This document shows, piece after piece, positions 1 to 8,500 of a DNA stretch of 64,000 bases; within the stretch, counting starts at the first letter, position 1; each line of letters begins with the position of its first letter. The stretch comes from Azospirillum brasilense (lineage in GTDB: Bacteria > Pseudomonadota > Alphaproteobacteria > Azospirillales > Azospirillaceae). The translations under genes and the position numbers were made by a program. The notes beneath the pieces were generated by a model. The model ran no database searches. It was not told the origin of the DNA and saw only the letters and a program-made list of their open reading frames with translations. The stretch is taken from contig NZ_QLKQ01000011.1 in NCBI RefSeq assembly GCF_003349955.1, positions 43,501-107,500 of the forward strand, in the 5' to 3' direction.

Positions 1-181
1 CGAAGTATCGCCATTTTATCTCCCCGCGAATGCGCCGGTTCTTTTTTAGGTTCGTCATCTCATCAGCAATTTCATGCCAAAGATTTGACGGTATGATTAC
101 GCCGCCGATTACAAAATAGCGTTGCTGTTTCGTCGGGCGCTGAGGGGCGGTGCCGCTTTCATCCATAAAATAGATCTGCAT
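1..181 (-). CDS. DUF3800 domain protein, N-terminal part (runs off window)
   Basis: The gene enters the window from the left edge and only its first 60 codons are visible. The start is ATG at 181-179, with AGGAGGGG about 7 bases upstream as ribosome binding site. The N-terminus carries the acidic 'DESG' motif at residues 7-10 and a hydrophobic 'YFVIGGVIIP' strand, the typical opening of DUF3800 proteins, which have an RNase H-like fold and often occur in mobile or defence contexts. The DNA is clearly lower in GC than everything that follows, suggesting horizontal acquisition. The biochemical role is unknown; the family call rests on the N-terminus only. Confidence 0.7.
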   Translation of the reverse strand, partial: MQIYFMDESGTAPQRPTKQQRYFVIGGVIIPSNLWHEIADEMTNLKKNRRIRGEIKWRYF

Positions 182-416
182 TCCCTTGCCCCTCCTGCGC
201 CCCCATACACGCAGCATGCATTGGCGCATGCCCATGCCACCCATACGAGTAGGCAGGCGGACGCACGGCGAGTCAAGGTGTAACGCTGAGGCCCTTTCGT
301 TTGGCAGGACTTGGCCAGTTCGGTACGGTCACGGAGGATCCTTGATGTTCTTATGGCCCCACCCTCCACGCAGTCCCCTTCCCCTCTCTAACCCGCTCTA
401 CCAGATCGGAGGCCTG

Positions 417-782
417 TCAGGTGACGGCGTTGTGCACGAGCTTCCCGACAAACTGCACAGTGCGTGCGTCGGTCGCGTCGATGCCGTGGGCTTCCATGAC
501 CTTCGCGGCGATTTCCCGGACCTGCAAGGGCGCCGGGGCGACGCGCAGCACGTCCAGCACCATGCGGGACAGTTCGCCGGCCTTGAACCAGTCGTTGCGC
601 TTCCTGACGGCCTTGGGCGCGATGAACTCCGGCTCCACCTCCGGGGCGTAGAGCCGCAACACGGCGTCGATGTGAACCAGATCGGCCCGGTGCTGGGCGA
701 CGCGCTTCTCAAGGTCCGCAATGATGCCTGAGACTTCCGCGCGCTTGGCCGTAAGCCCGCTGATAACGTAGGTGTCGCTCAT
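417..782 (-). CDS. conserved hypothetical protein, 121 aa
   Basis: A small soluble protein without signal peptide or membrane segment. The N-terminal third is heptad-like ('IIADLEKRVAQHRADLVHID') and probably forms a short coiled coil. The C-terminal half ('LSRMVLDVLRVAPAPLQVREIAAKV') resembles a winged-helix or HTH-like segment. I recall similar proteins annotated only as hypothetical in alphaproteobacteria. It stands alone between the DUF3800 gene and a repeat element. No function is proposed. Confidence 0.6.
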   Translation of the reverse strand: MSDTYVISGLTAKRAEVSGIIADLEKRVAQHRADLVHIDAVLRLYAPEVEPEFIAPKAVRKRNDWFKAGELSRMVLDVLRVAPAPLQVREIAAKVMEAHGIDATDARTVQFVGKLVHNAVT

Positions 783-891
783 GGCGCGTTTATGGTGCAG
801 TGGTCAACCTCCGGGTATCTTACCGCTCCATAATACACTTATTGTGCGAAATTTTGGTGGCGTTTGCTCCATAATGCCGGATTCTTGGCGA

Positions 892-952
892 TACCCTCAC
901 CCTCCCGCCGCTCTGCGGCGGGTCCTCCCTATCCCGGTACGGGAGAGGGGAG
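892..952. repeat. REP-like palindromic repeat, family B (degenerate copy)
   Basis: A 'CCCTCACCCTCCC' start, an inner GCCGC/GCGGC hairpin and a 'CGGGAGAGGGG' end give a short degenerate member of the family B palindromes seen best at 26351 and 48003. It lies just downstream of phhB. Confidence 0.5.
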
Positions 953-955
953 TCT

Positions 956-1258
956 TCAGCGGTCGCGGTTCGGGGCGATCTGGTCGACGCGGTGGGCGAA
1001 ATCGACGTCGGCCTGGGTCAGGCCGTCGGCGCTGCGGGTGCACAGGATGATTTCCACACGGCCCATATCGTTGAACCATTCCGGATGGTGGTTCAGCCGT
1101 TCCGCCAGCAGGGCGACCTGGCTCATGAACCCCCAGGCGGCGGGGAAGTCGGGGAAATGGTAGGTCTTGCGGATCGCGTCGCGCTCCAGCACCTCCGCCC
1201 AGCCGTGCAGTTCCTTCAGCGCGATCTGCCGCTTGGCGCCCACCAGCTTGTCCGACAT
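956..1258 (-). CDS. phhB: pterin-4a-carbinolamine dehydratase
   Basis: A 100-residue protein of normal length for the family. PhhB dehydrates 4a-hydroxytetrahydrobiopterin and so recycles the pterin cofactor of aromatic amino acid hydroxylases; some homologues moonlight as transcriptional co-activators (DCoH). The signature His-His-Pro-Glu-Trp lies at residues 57-61, followed by Trp/His and the late Asp (TQADVDFAHRVD). I chose ATG 1258; the reading frame is open further upstream but without coding character. No phenylalanine hydroxylase gene is in the window, so the partner enzyme is unknown. Confidence 0.88.
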   Translation of the reverse strand: MSDKLVGAKRQIALKELHGWAEVLERDAIRKTYHFPDFPAAWGFMSQVALLAERLNHHPEWFNDMGRVEIILCTRSADGLTQADVDFAHRVDQIAPNRDR

Positions 1259-1393
1259 TCCTTCCCCCCTTGTTGATTGACCACTGCAAGGCGTAACGGA
1301 CACGGATCGATCGTGGATCAAATCGGTGTTCCGGTCCGTCTTCCGGTTTAGCGCCGCTTGGCCTGGGCGGCAAGCAACGCTACCTTCACCGGT

Positions 1394-1807
1394 ATGATGC
1401 GCAAACCGGCACACACCCACACCGTTCCCCCCTCCACCCCCGACCTCGAGCGGATGGCCGAGGACGCGCTGGAGACGATTCCGCGGGAACTCCTGGCCCC
1501 GATCGCCAATCTGTCGATCCATGTCGAGGATTTCCCCGACGAGGAGACCGAGCGCGAGATGGAGCTGGAGAGCCCCTTCGACCTGCTCGGCCTTTACCGG
1601 GGCGTCGATATGACGCGGCAGAGCGTCGCCGACCTGCGCAGCGGGCCGGACATGATCTTCCTCTACCGCCGCCCGATCCTGGATTACTGGTGCGAGACCG
1701 GCGAGGACCTGTTCGCCATCGTCCGCCACGTCCTGATCCACGAGATCGGCCACCATTTCGGCATGTCGGACGAGGACATGGAGCGCATCGAGGCCATGGA
1801 GGGGTGA
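1394..1807 (+). CDS. zincin-like metallopeptidase family protein (DUF1025/MMP type)
   Basis: A 137-residue protein ending in the zinc-binding motif 'HEIGHHFG' (HExxHxxG) about 20 residues from the C-terminus, the layout of the small minimal-metalloprotease family (PF06262). The substrate is unknown. No signal peptide is visible, so it should be cytoplasmic. The open frame begins at TTG 1358, but the first ATG pair at 1394 is the more natural start. It is convergent with the UDG-like gene, whose stop begins only one base past this stop. Confidence 0.8.
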   Translation: MMRKPAHTHTVPPSTPDLERMAEDALETIPRELLAPIANLSIHVEDFPDEETEREMELESPFDLLGLYRGVDMTRQSVADLRSGPDMIFLYRRPILDYWCETGEDLFAIVRHVLIHEIGHHFGMSDEDMERIEAMEG

Positions 1808-1808
1808 G

Positions 1809-2399
1809 TCACCCGTCCAGGGCCGCCGTGACGCGGCGGCGCAGCGCGGTCACCAGTTCCGCGTCGAACCAGGGGTTCTTCTTCAGCCAGGCGGTGTTGC
1901 GCCAGCTCGGGTGGGGCAAGGGCAGGAACTCCGGCAGGTAGTCCCGCCACGCCGCCACCGTGTCGGTCATCGTCCGTTGGCGGCGGTTTCCCAGGTAATG
2001 GGCCTGCGCGTAGCTGCCGACCAGCAGGGTCAGCCGCACCCCGGTCAGGGCGGCGCGCAGCGGCGGGTGCCAGAGCGGGGCGCATTCCGGGCGCGGCGGG
2101 TAGTCGCCGCCCTTCGGCGCCGTTCCGGGGTAGCAGAGCCCCATGGGGACGATGGCGATCCGGCTCTCGTCGTAGAAGGCGTCACGGTCCATGGCCAGCC
2201 ACTGGCGCAGCCGGTCGCCGGACGGGTCGTTCCAGGGAATGCCGCTGGCGTGCACCCGCGCGCCCGGCGCCTGCCCGACGATCAGCAGGCGGGCGGACGG
2301 GCTGCCACGCAGCACCGGGCGGCAGCCGTGCGGCAGGACGGCCTCGCACAGCCGGCAGGCGCGGGCCTGCTCGAACAGATTCTTCAGATCGTCCGTCAA
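1809..2399 (-). CDS. uracil-DNA glycosylase family protein
   Basis: A 196-residue member of the UDG-like superfamily. The N-terminal 'CRLCEAVLPHGCRPV' carries a Cys-x2-Cys pair, followed by the active-site-like 'LIVGQAPGARVHASG' with 'NDPSGDRL' and a late 'PLPHPSWRN' (the His-Pro-Ser motif of UDGs). Expected role is removal of uracil or damaged bases, but activity in this short subgroup is less certain than in Ung. The start is TTG 2399, which overlaps the TGA of the upstream sirtuin gene, so the two are translationally coupled. Confidence 0.78.
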   Translation of the reverse strand: MTDDLKNLFEQARACRLCEAVLPHGCRPVLRGSPSARLLIVGQAPGARVHASGIPWNDPSGDRLRQWLAMDRDAFYDESRIAIVPMGLCYPGTAPKGGDYPPRPECAPLWHPPLRAALTGVRLTLLVGSYAQAHYLGNRRQRTMTDTVAAWRDYLPEFLPLPHPSWRNTAWLKKNPWFDAELVTALRRRVTAALDG

Positions 2400-3142
2400 A
2401 GGCTCAGCAGCTCGGTCACGAAGGCCGGGACGATCTCGGTCGCCGGGCCGTTGACGGAGTCCGCGAACAGGCTGGCCCCCGCCGACGGCTCCAGGTTCAG
2501 CTCCAGCGTCAGGGCGCCGGCGTTGCGCGCCTCGGCCACGAAGCCGGCGGCGGGGTAGACGTTGCCGGAGGTGCCGATGGAGACGAACAGGTCGCAGGCG
2601 CCCAGCGCGCGGTAAATCCGCTCCATCTGGTAGGGCATCTCGCCGAACCACACCACGTCGGGGCGCATCCCGCCCTTGCGGGCGCAGGACGGGCAGACGT
2701 CCGTCACCGACAGGTCGCCGGTCCAGTGCTCCACCTTGTTCTGGCAGTGGCGGCAGAAGACCGCGTTCAGCTCTCCGTGCATGTGGATCAGCGTCTGCGA
2801 CCCGGCGCGCTCGTGCAGGTCGTCGATGTTCTGGGTGACCAGCAGCAGCTCGCCCCGCCAGCGCCGCTCCAGCTCGGCCAATGCCCGATGGGCGGCGTTC
2901 GGCTGCACTGCGGGATCGCGCAGGCCGCGCCGCCGGTCGTTGTAGAAGCGGTGGACCAGCACCGGGTCGCGGGCGAAGCCCTCCGGCGTGGCGACGTCCT
3001 CCAGATCGACCTTGGCCCAGATGCCGTCGGCGCAGCGGAAGGTGTCCAGGCCGGATTCCTTGGAAATGCCGGCCCCGGTCAGAATGACGATGGAGTCGGT
3101 CGGCTTCAGATGGTTGGCGATGGTCGTGATGGCAAAAGTCAT
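2396..3142 (-). CDS. cobB: NAD-dependent protein deacylase (sirtuin, class III type)
   Basis: A 248-residue Sir2 protein that removes acyl groups from protein lysines using NAD. Visible are the NAD motif 'GAGISKESGLDTFR' (residues 23-36), 'TQNIDDLHE', the catalytic His122 in 'HMHGEL', and four zinc cysteines (130, 133, 150, 153). Tyr67 and Arg70 ('FYNDR') match the Y-x-x-R pair that gives SIRT5/CobB-type enzymes desuccinylase activity, so succinyl-lysine is a likely substrate. It is the first gene of a two-gene unit with the UDG-like gene. Confidence 0.93.
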   Translation of the reverse strand: MTFAITTIANHLKPTDSIVILTGAGISKESGLDTFRCADGIWAKVDLEDVATPEGFARDPVLVHRFYNDRRRGLRDPAVQPNAAHRALAELERRWRGELLLVTQNIDDLHERAGSQTLIHMHGELNAVFCRHCQNKVEHWTGDLSVTDVCPSCARKGGMRPDVVWFGEMPYQMERIYRALGACDLFVSIGTSGNVYPAAGFVAEARNAGALTLELNLEPSAGASLFADSVNGPATEIVPAFVTELLSL

Positions 3143-3211
3143 GGTGCCCTGGCGGGTTCGGGGAACGGCTGCTAGATCTCGGGTGCGGAGACCAGAGAGG
3201 AGGAGGCCGGG

Positions 3212-3685
3212 ATGGTCAAGGTCCTGTTCGTGTGCACGGGCAACATCTGCCGGTCGCCCACCGCGGAAGGTGTGTTCCGCGACCGGGTTCGGCAAGCCGG
3301 TTTGGCGGGCCGCATCGGCACCGACTCGGCGGGCACCCACGGCTATCACGTGGGGGAAGCGCCCGACCCGCGCAGCCAGCGCGCCGCCAAGGCCAGGGGG
3401 GTGGACCTGTCGGACCTGCGCGCCCGCAAGGTGACCGCGGCGGACTTCGCCGACTTCGATTACATCCTGGCGATGGACGGCGGGCATCTGGCGCAGTTGC
3501 GGCGCATGGCCCCGCCGGACGGTCGGGCGACGGTCGCCCTGTTCCTCGACTACGCCCCCGACGCGTCGAAGCGCGAGGTGCCCGACCCCTATTACGGCGA
3601 GGGGCTGCATTTCACCGAGGTGCTGGACCTGTGCGAGGCCGGGGCCGAAGGGTTGTTGGAAACGATCCGACGGGACCGGTTGTAA
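3212..3685 (+). CDS. low molecular weight protein-tyrosine phosphatase
   Basis: A 157-residue LMW-PTP of standard length. The P-loop 'CTGNICRS' begins at Cys8 and includes Arg14; the general acid lies in 'DPYYG' near the C-terminus. It hydrolyses phosphotyrosine. No tyrosine kinase or polysaccharide export gene adjoins it, so the housekeeping type is more likely than the exopolysaccharide Wzb type, although arsenate-reductase-like members exist. ATG 3212 is preceded by the purine-rich AGAGGAGGAGG. It is divergent from cobB. Confidence 0.9.
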   Translation: MVKVLFVCTGNICRSPTAEGVFRDRVRQAGLAGRIGTDSAGTHGYHVGEAPDPRSQRAAKARGVDLSDLRARKVTAADFADFDYILAMDGGHLAQLRRMAPPDGRATVALFLDYAPDASKREVPDPYYGEGLHFTEVLDLCEAGAEGLLETIRRDRL

Positions 3686-3694
3686 ACCGCGACC

Positions 3695-3892
3695 TTACCG
3701 CCACAGCGGTTTGCGCGCTTCGGTGACCGCGTCGTAGCGGCTGATGCCGATGTCCCGCAGTTCGCGGTCGGACAGGGACAGCAGGGCGTCGCGCTGGCGG
3801 CTCTGTTCGCGAAGATGGGCGATCCAGGCCAGCAGCCTGCGAAGGCGGCGGGCCGGTGGCGGCACGGTGCGGGGGAGGACGTGCAGCGTCAT
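3695..3892 (-). CDS. DUF1127 small protein
   Basis: A 65-residue basic protein with the YjiS/DUF1127 C-terminal signature 'LLSLSDRELRDIGISRYD'. Alphaproteobacterial DUF1127 proteins include small arginine-rich regulators of phosphate and carbon metabolism and RNA turnover, but the role here cannot be read from sequence. It is convergent with the phosphatase gene with a 9-base gap. Confidence 0.82.
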   Translation of the reverse strand: MTLHVLPRTVPPPARRLRRLLAWIAHLREQSRQRDALLSLSDRELRDIGISRYDAVTEARKPLWR

Positions 3893-3998
3893 GGTGGCCT
3901 CCGGCGGTTGCGGTGATCACCAAGCATCGGGCCGTCCCTGCCGCTCCGGCAAACGGGACCTTTTCATCGTCGGGTGAGTGGATTTCACCCGAAGCGGC

Positions 3999-4895
3999 TC
4001 ACCGCCCCGTGGCGAACTCCGCCCGCATCCAGGCGCGGAAGGCGGCGACCTCCGGGCGGCGCAGGCTGTCCTGGGCGGTGACCAGCCAATAGGCGCTTTT
4101 CGCGCGCAGGCGCGGCCCCATCACCTCGACCAGCCGGCCGGACTCCAGCTCCGGATCGACGGTCGGACGCCGCCCGATGATGACGCCCAGCCCGCGCACC
4201 GCGGCATCCACCGCCATGTGGATCGCGTCGAGCCGCAACCCGCGCCTCAGCCCGTCGTCCAGCGCCGACGGCGGCAGGCCCGCCGCCTCGGCCCAGGCGC
4301 TCCAGTCCTCCGACACGTCGGCGACGTGGAGCAGCGGGACGGTGGCGAGGTCGGCGGGGCAGGCGATGCGCGCCGCCAGGGCGGGGGCGGCCACCGGGAC
4401 GAGGTCCTCCTCCATCAGCTTCAGCGCGGCCAGACCGGGCCAGTCGCCGCGGCCCAGCCGGATGCCGGCGTCGATGCCGTCGCGGGGGAACTCCACCACC
4501 CGGTGGGCGGTGTCCAGCGCCACCGTGATCGCCGGGTGACGCTCCTGGAAGGCGGGCAGGCGGGGAATCAGCCAGCGCAGGGCGAAGGTCGGGGCGGCGC
4601 TGACCGACAGCCGCCCGCTGGGGGCGCGGCCCGGCACGCTCTCCGTCGCCAGCGCCAGCGACTGCAGCGCGTCGCGCACGCGGGGCAGATAGGCGTGGCC
4701 GGCGGGAGTCAGCGACAGGCTGCGGTTGCCGCGCAGGAACAGCTCCACCCCCAGCCAGTCCTCCAGCGTCTGGATGCCGTGGCTGACCGCGCTGGGGGTC
4801 AGGTGCAGCTCTTCCGCCGCCGCCTTGAAGCTCTGGTGGCGGCCGGCGGCCTCGAACAGGCGCAGGGTGTTGAGGGGCGGCAGTCGGTAGGCCAT
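3999..4895 (-). CDS. LysR family transcriptional regulator (GcvA-like)
   Basis: A 298-residue LysR protein. The N-terminal HTH ('LRLFEAAGRHQSFKAAAEEL', then 'TPSAVSHGIQTLEDWLG') and the 'RLPPLNTLRLFEAA' opening are typical of the GcvA/AmpR group. The rest is a periplasmic-binding-like effector domain. ATG 4895 is used because residues upstream fall in the trxA terminator region. The target is unknown; neighbouring genes give no clear candidate. Confidence 0.88.
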   Translation of the reverse strand: MAYRLPPLNTLRLFEAAGRHQSFKAAAEELHLTPSAVSHGIQTLEDWLGVELFLRGNRSLSLTPAGHAYLPRVRDALQSLALATESVPGRAPSGRLSVSAAPTFALRWLIPRLPAFQERHPAITVALDTAHRVVEFPRDGIDAGIRLGRGDWPGLAALKLMEEDLVPVAAPALAARIACPADLATVPLLHVADVSEDWSAWAEAAGLPPSALDDGLRRGLRLDAIHMAVDAAVRGLGVIIGRRPTVDPELESGRLVEVMGPRLRAKSAYWLVTAQDSLRRPEVAAFRAWMRAEFATGR

Positions 4896-4935
4896 GGCCT
4901 GCGCAGTCTCCGACAGGCCGCAAGGCCGCGCAAAC

Positions 4936-4966
4936 AAAAAGCCCCGCCGGAGGGGCGGGGCTTTTC
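4936..4966. terminator. bidirectional Rho-independent terminator after trxA
   Basis: GCCCCGCC (4941-4948) pairs with GGCGGGGC (4954-4961), extended by A-T pairs on both sides. This leaves a T-run on either strand. It lies 22 bases beyond the trxA stop and upstream of the LysR gene, so it should insulate the two. Confidence 0.9.
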
Positions 4967-4988
4967 GATCGTCCGGGGACCGCTTGGC

Positions 4989-5312
4989 TCAGAGAGCCTC
5001 GTCGACCCACGTGAACAGGGCGGTCTTCGGCAGGGCGCCGATCTTGGTGGCGGCGACGTTGCCGTTCTTGAACAGCATCAGCGTCGGGATGCCGCGCACG
5101 CCGTACTTGGTCGGGGTGCCGGGGTTGTCGTCGATGTTCAGCTTGGCGACGGTGACCTTGCCGCCATATTCCTTGGCGAGGTCGTCGAGCGCGGGAGCAA
5201 TCATCTTGCAGGGGCCGCACCACTCCGCCCAGAAATCGACCAGGACCGGACCGTCGGCCTTCAGCACGTCCTGCTCGAAGCTGTCGTCGGTGACCTTGAT
5301 GGGATCGCTCAT
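4989..5312 (-). CDS. trxA: thioredoxin
   Basis: A 107-residue thioredoxin 1 with '[14 protein letters not shown]' (redox pair WCGPC), the buried Asp in 'VLVDFW', the cis-proline in 'RGIPTL' and the usual length. It reduces cytoplasmic disulfides and supplies ribonucleotide reductase. It lies downstream of addA, the arrangement I know from other alphaproteobacteria, but a 211-base gap with its own promoter-like sequence precedes it. The terminator at 4936-4966 ends the unit. Confidence 0.96.
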   Translation of the reverse strand: MSDPIKVTDDSFEQDVLKADGPVLVDFWAEWCGPCKMIAPALDDLAKEYGGKVTVAKLNIDDNPGTPTKYGVRGIPTLMLFKNGNVAATKIGALPKTALFTWVDEAL

Positions 5313-5398
5313 GTGACCTCTATGCCTGGGTTCAGGGGCACCGCCGCGCCGATTTTCCACCGGCGGCGGACCCATCCCTCATCGGTGGAATTTGCCAA

Positions 5399-5428
5399 AA
5401 TGTATGACCGAGCCCCCTCACTGGTCAA
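5399..5428 (-). promoter_or_regulatory. putative promoter of trxA
   Basis: On the minus strand TTGACC (5428-5423) and TACATT (5404-5399) are separated by 18 bases and resemble -35 and -10 boxes. The block CGGCTTGACCAGT around the -35 recurs upstream of parA. No start site is known. Confidence 0.45.
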
Positions 5429-5523
5429 GCCGGGGCGCGAATGCGGTCTCGTCAACCCAATCCGCCGCCCCGTGCAACGCGGCCGGGGGTGAAAAGTTCC
5501 AACGGCGGACCATCGCGCGCGCC

Positions 5524-8500
5524 TCACTCCGGAAGCTCCATCAGGGCCGGGGTGTCGGTCCACAGCAGGACGCAGCGCACCCGCTTCTCCGGATAGATGG
5601 CGCGCAGCGCCGCGCGGTAGGCCTCCATCTGGCGGACATAGACCGGCGGCACGTCCTCCGCCCGGACCGGCGGCGGGCGGTTGGTCTTGTAGTCGACGAT
5701 CCACACCGCGTCCTCCTCGATCACCAGCCGGTCGACCCGGCCCGACAGGGCGCGCCCGGTCACCAGACCGACCACCTCCACCTCGGCGCGGGAATTGGGG
5801 CCGAACAGGCGGGAAAAGCGCGGGTCGGTCAGGACGCGCATCGTTTCGGATGCGATTTCATCCTGCCGCTCCGCCGTCAGATCGTGGCCGGGGCGGGCGA
5901 GGTAGCGGCGGGCGGCGGCCTCCCGCGCGTCGGGCGGCAGGTCGGGCAGGGTCTGCATCAGCCGGTGGATCAGCAGGCCGCGCTTGAAGCGCGCCCCGTC
6001 GTCCTCGCCCAGCGGCGAGCGCATCGCCGGCTCGTCCCCGTCGGGGCGGGAGGGGGTGAGGGGGCGCGACGGCTCCGGCTCCTCCGGCGCGGTGGCGGTC
6101 AGCCAGGGCGGGGCCTCCTGCGCCGCCAGCACGCGGCCAGCCCCGGCGCCGTCCGGCTTGGGAACGGCGGTCTGCGGGTCGGCCAGCCGCCAGCCCTCGC
6201 CGCTCCAGCCGTCCGGGCAGAGGGTGGAGAAGTCGAAGGGGTGCGGCACGCCGATCTCGCCCATTGCGGCCTCGACCAGCTTGTACCAGCAGGCCTCCGA
6301 CGGCTCCTTCCTGCCCTGGTAGCCGCAGACGTACAGCCGGTCCTCCGCGCGGGTCAGCGCGACGTACAGCAGGCGCCTGTACTCCTGGTCGCGGCGGCGG
6401 TTGGCGCGGGCGCGCGCCTCGGCGCACAGCGCGTCCTCCTGCGAGCGGCGGGCGGCGAAGAGCGGTACGGCGCAGCCCTCGTCCGGCCAGAGGATCGGCG
6501 GACTCTGGGTCGGTGTGCCCAGCGTGTCGGGCAGGAAGACGATGGGGGCCTGGAGCCCCTTCGACCCGTGCACCGTCATGATGCGTACGCGTCCGCCGCC
6601 CTGCTCCAGCTCGCGCTTGATCTCCGCCTCGCTGGCCGCCAGCCAGGCCAGGAAATTCTGGAGAGAGGGCGGCTCGGTCTTCTCGAAGGCCAGGCATACG
6701 GCCAGGAACTCGTCCAGCGGGTCCTGGGCGTCGGGGCCGAGCCGCTTCAGGAGGGCGCGGCGGCCCGAGCCGCCTTCGTCGGCCGGGCAGGGGGCGGCGA
6801 GCAGCCCGGCGAGCAGCTCGTAGGGCGCCAGGAAGTCGGTGCGGGCGAGCTGGCCGCCCAGATAGCGGCGGGCCGGGCGGTAGGCCGGGTCGTCCTCCGC
6901 CTTCGCCACCAGCGCCCGCCACAGCGTGCCGCGCCGCCCGTTGGCGAGGTCGAACAGTTGGTCCTCATTCAGCCCGATCAGCGGCCCCTTGAGGACGGTG
7001 GCCAGCGTCAGGTCGTCTTCCGGCAGCAGCAGGAACTCGCAGAGCGCCATCAGATCCATGACCGCCAGCTGCTCGGTCAGCACCATGCGGTCGACACCGG
7101 CCACCGGAACGGCGCGGTCCTTGAGGGCGCGCACCAGCTCCGTCACGAAGGCGGTGCGGCGGCGGACCAGCACCATGACGTCGCCGGGCTGGATCGGGCG
7201 GCCCCGCGACTCGAGCGACTCGCCGCGTTCGGTCCAGTCGCGGATGGTGTCGGCGATGACCGCGGCCAGCCGGGCCGACGGCGAATCGGTGGCCTCGCGC
7301 TCCACCGGCGGCGCCCAGGCGGGCGGGTCGGCGGCCTCCGCCGGCTTCACCGGGGGCCACAGCTCGACCAGACCGGCATGGCCGCGGCGGAAGGCGCGGT
7401 GACGGATCACCGGGTTCGTTTCGGAAGCGACACCATCCTTGGCGCCGTCCAGCCCGAACACCGCGTCCACCGTTTGCAGCACGGTGGCGGTGGAGCGGAA
7501 GGAGATGTCCAGCGCCACGGCGTGCCAGTCGCGCTCGGCCGCCTTGGCGCGGGTCTGGAAATGGCGGCGCATCCGGGCGAATTCCGCGGGGTCGGCGCGC
7601 TGGAAGCTGAAGATCGACTGCTTCTCGTCGCCCACGGCGAAGACGGTGCGGGTCGTTTCGCCCCCGTCACGGGCGCTGAGGCCGGCGAAGAACTCCTCGG
7701 CGATGGAGCCGACGACCTGCCACTGCTCCGGGTTGGTGTCCTGCGCCTCGTCGATCAGGATGTGGTCCAGCCCGCCGTCCAGCTTGAACAGCACCCAGGG
7801 AACGGCGGGCACGCCGTCCTTGCCGCGCAGCAGGGCGTTGGCCGACAGGATCAGGTCGTCGTAGTCGAGCAGCGCCTTGGCCTTCTTCTTCGCCTCATAG
7901 GCGCTCAGAAGCGACTCGGCCAGGGTCAGCAGCGCGGTGGTGGAGGCCGCGACTCCGGCCGAGCGAACCCGTTTCATCAGCGAAACGAGCCGCTCCGCCT
8001 CGCGCTCCAGCGCCGTCAGGGCGGCGGGGAAGGCGGTTGCCGGCTTCTTGGTGATCAGGGTCTTGCGGGCCCCGCCCTCCGCCGTCAGGAAATGGCGGGC
8101 GTAGATCTGGAAGGCGCGCACCCGGCTGTCCGCGGCGTCGAGCCAGCTCTGGATGCCGACCCCGCGCTCCTCGTCGGTCTTGCTGCCGGTGGACAGAGCC
8201 CGGCAGGCGTCGCGCAGCCCCGGAACGTCGAAGGCGTGGTCGGCGCAGGCCTCGCGCAGGATGGCGGCCTCGGTGATGCCGGGCGGCACGCCCAGCGCCT
8301 CGTGAACCGCGTCCACCGCGCCATCCAGCCCATGGACGCTCTCGAACAGGCGCTGGATGCGCCCGCGCTCGCTGGCCAGTTCGGCCAGGATGTCGGCGAA
8401 CTCCTCGGCGTTCAGCTCGGCGGTCAGGCGGGCCATCGCCTTGCCGAGCGGGCTGTCGGGCGCGGCGCGTCCGGCGTGCAGCACCTCGTCCCGCGCCTCG

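Noticed and set aside
184..416. tRNA or small RNA gene in the first gap
   Set aside because: No cloverleaf or anticodon arm could be formed; nothing else recognisable is present.
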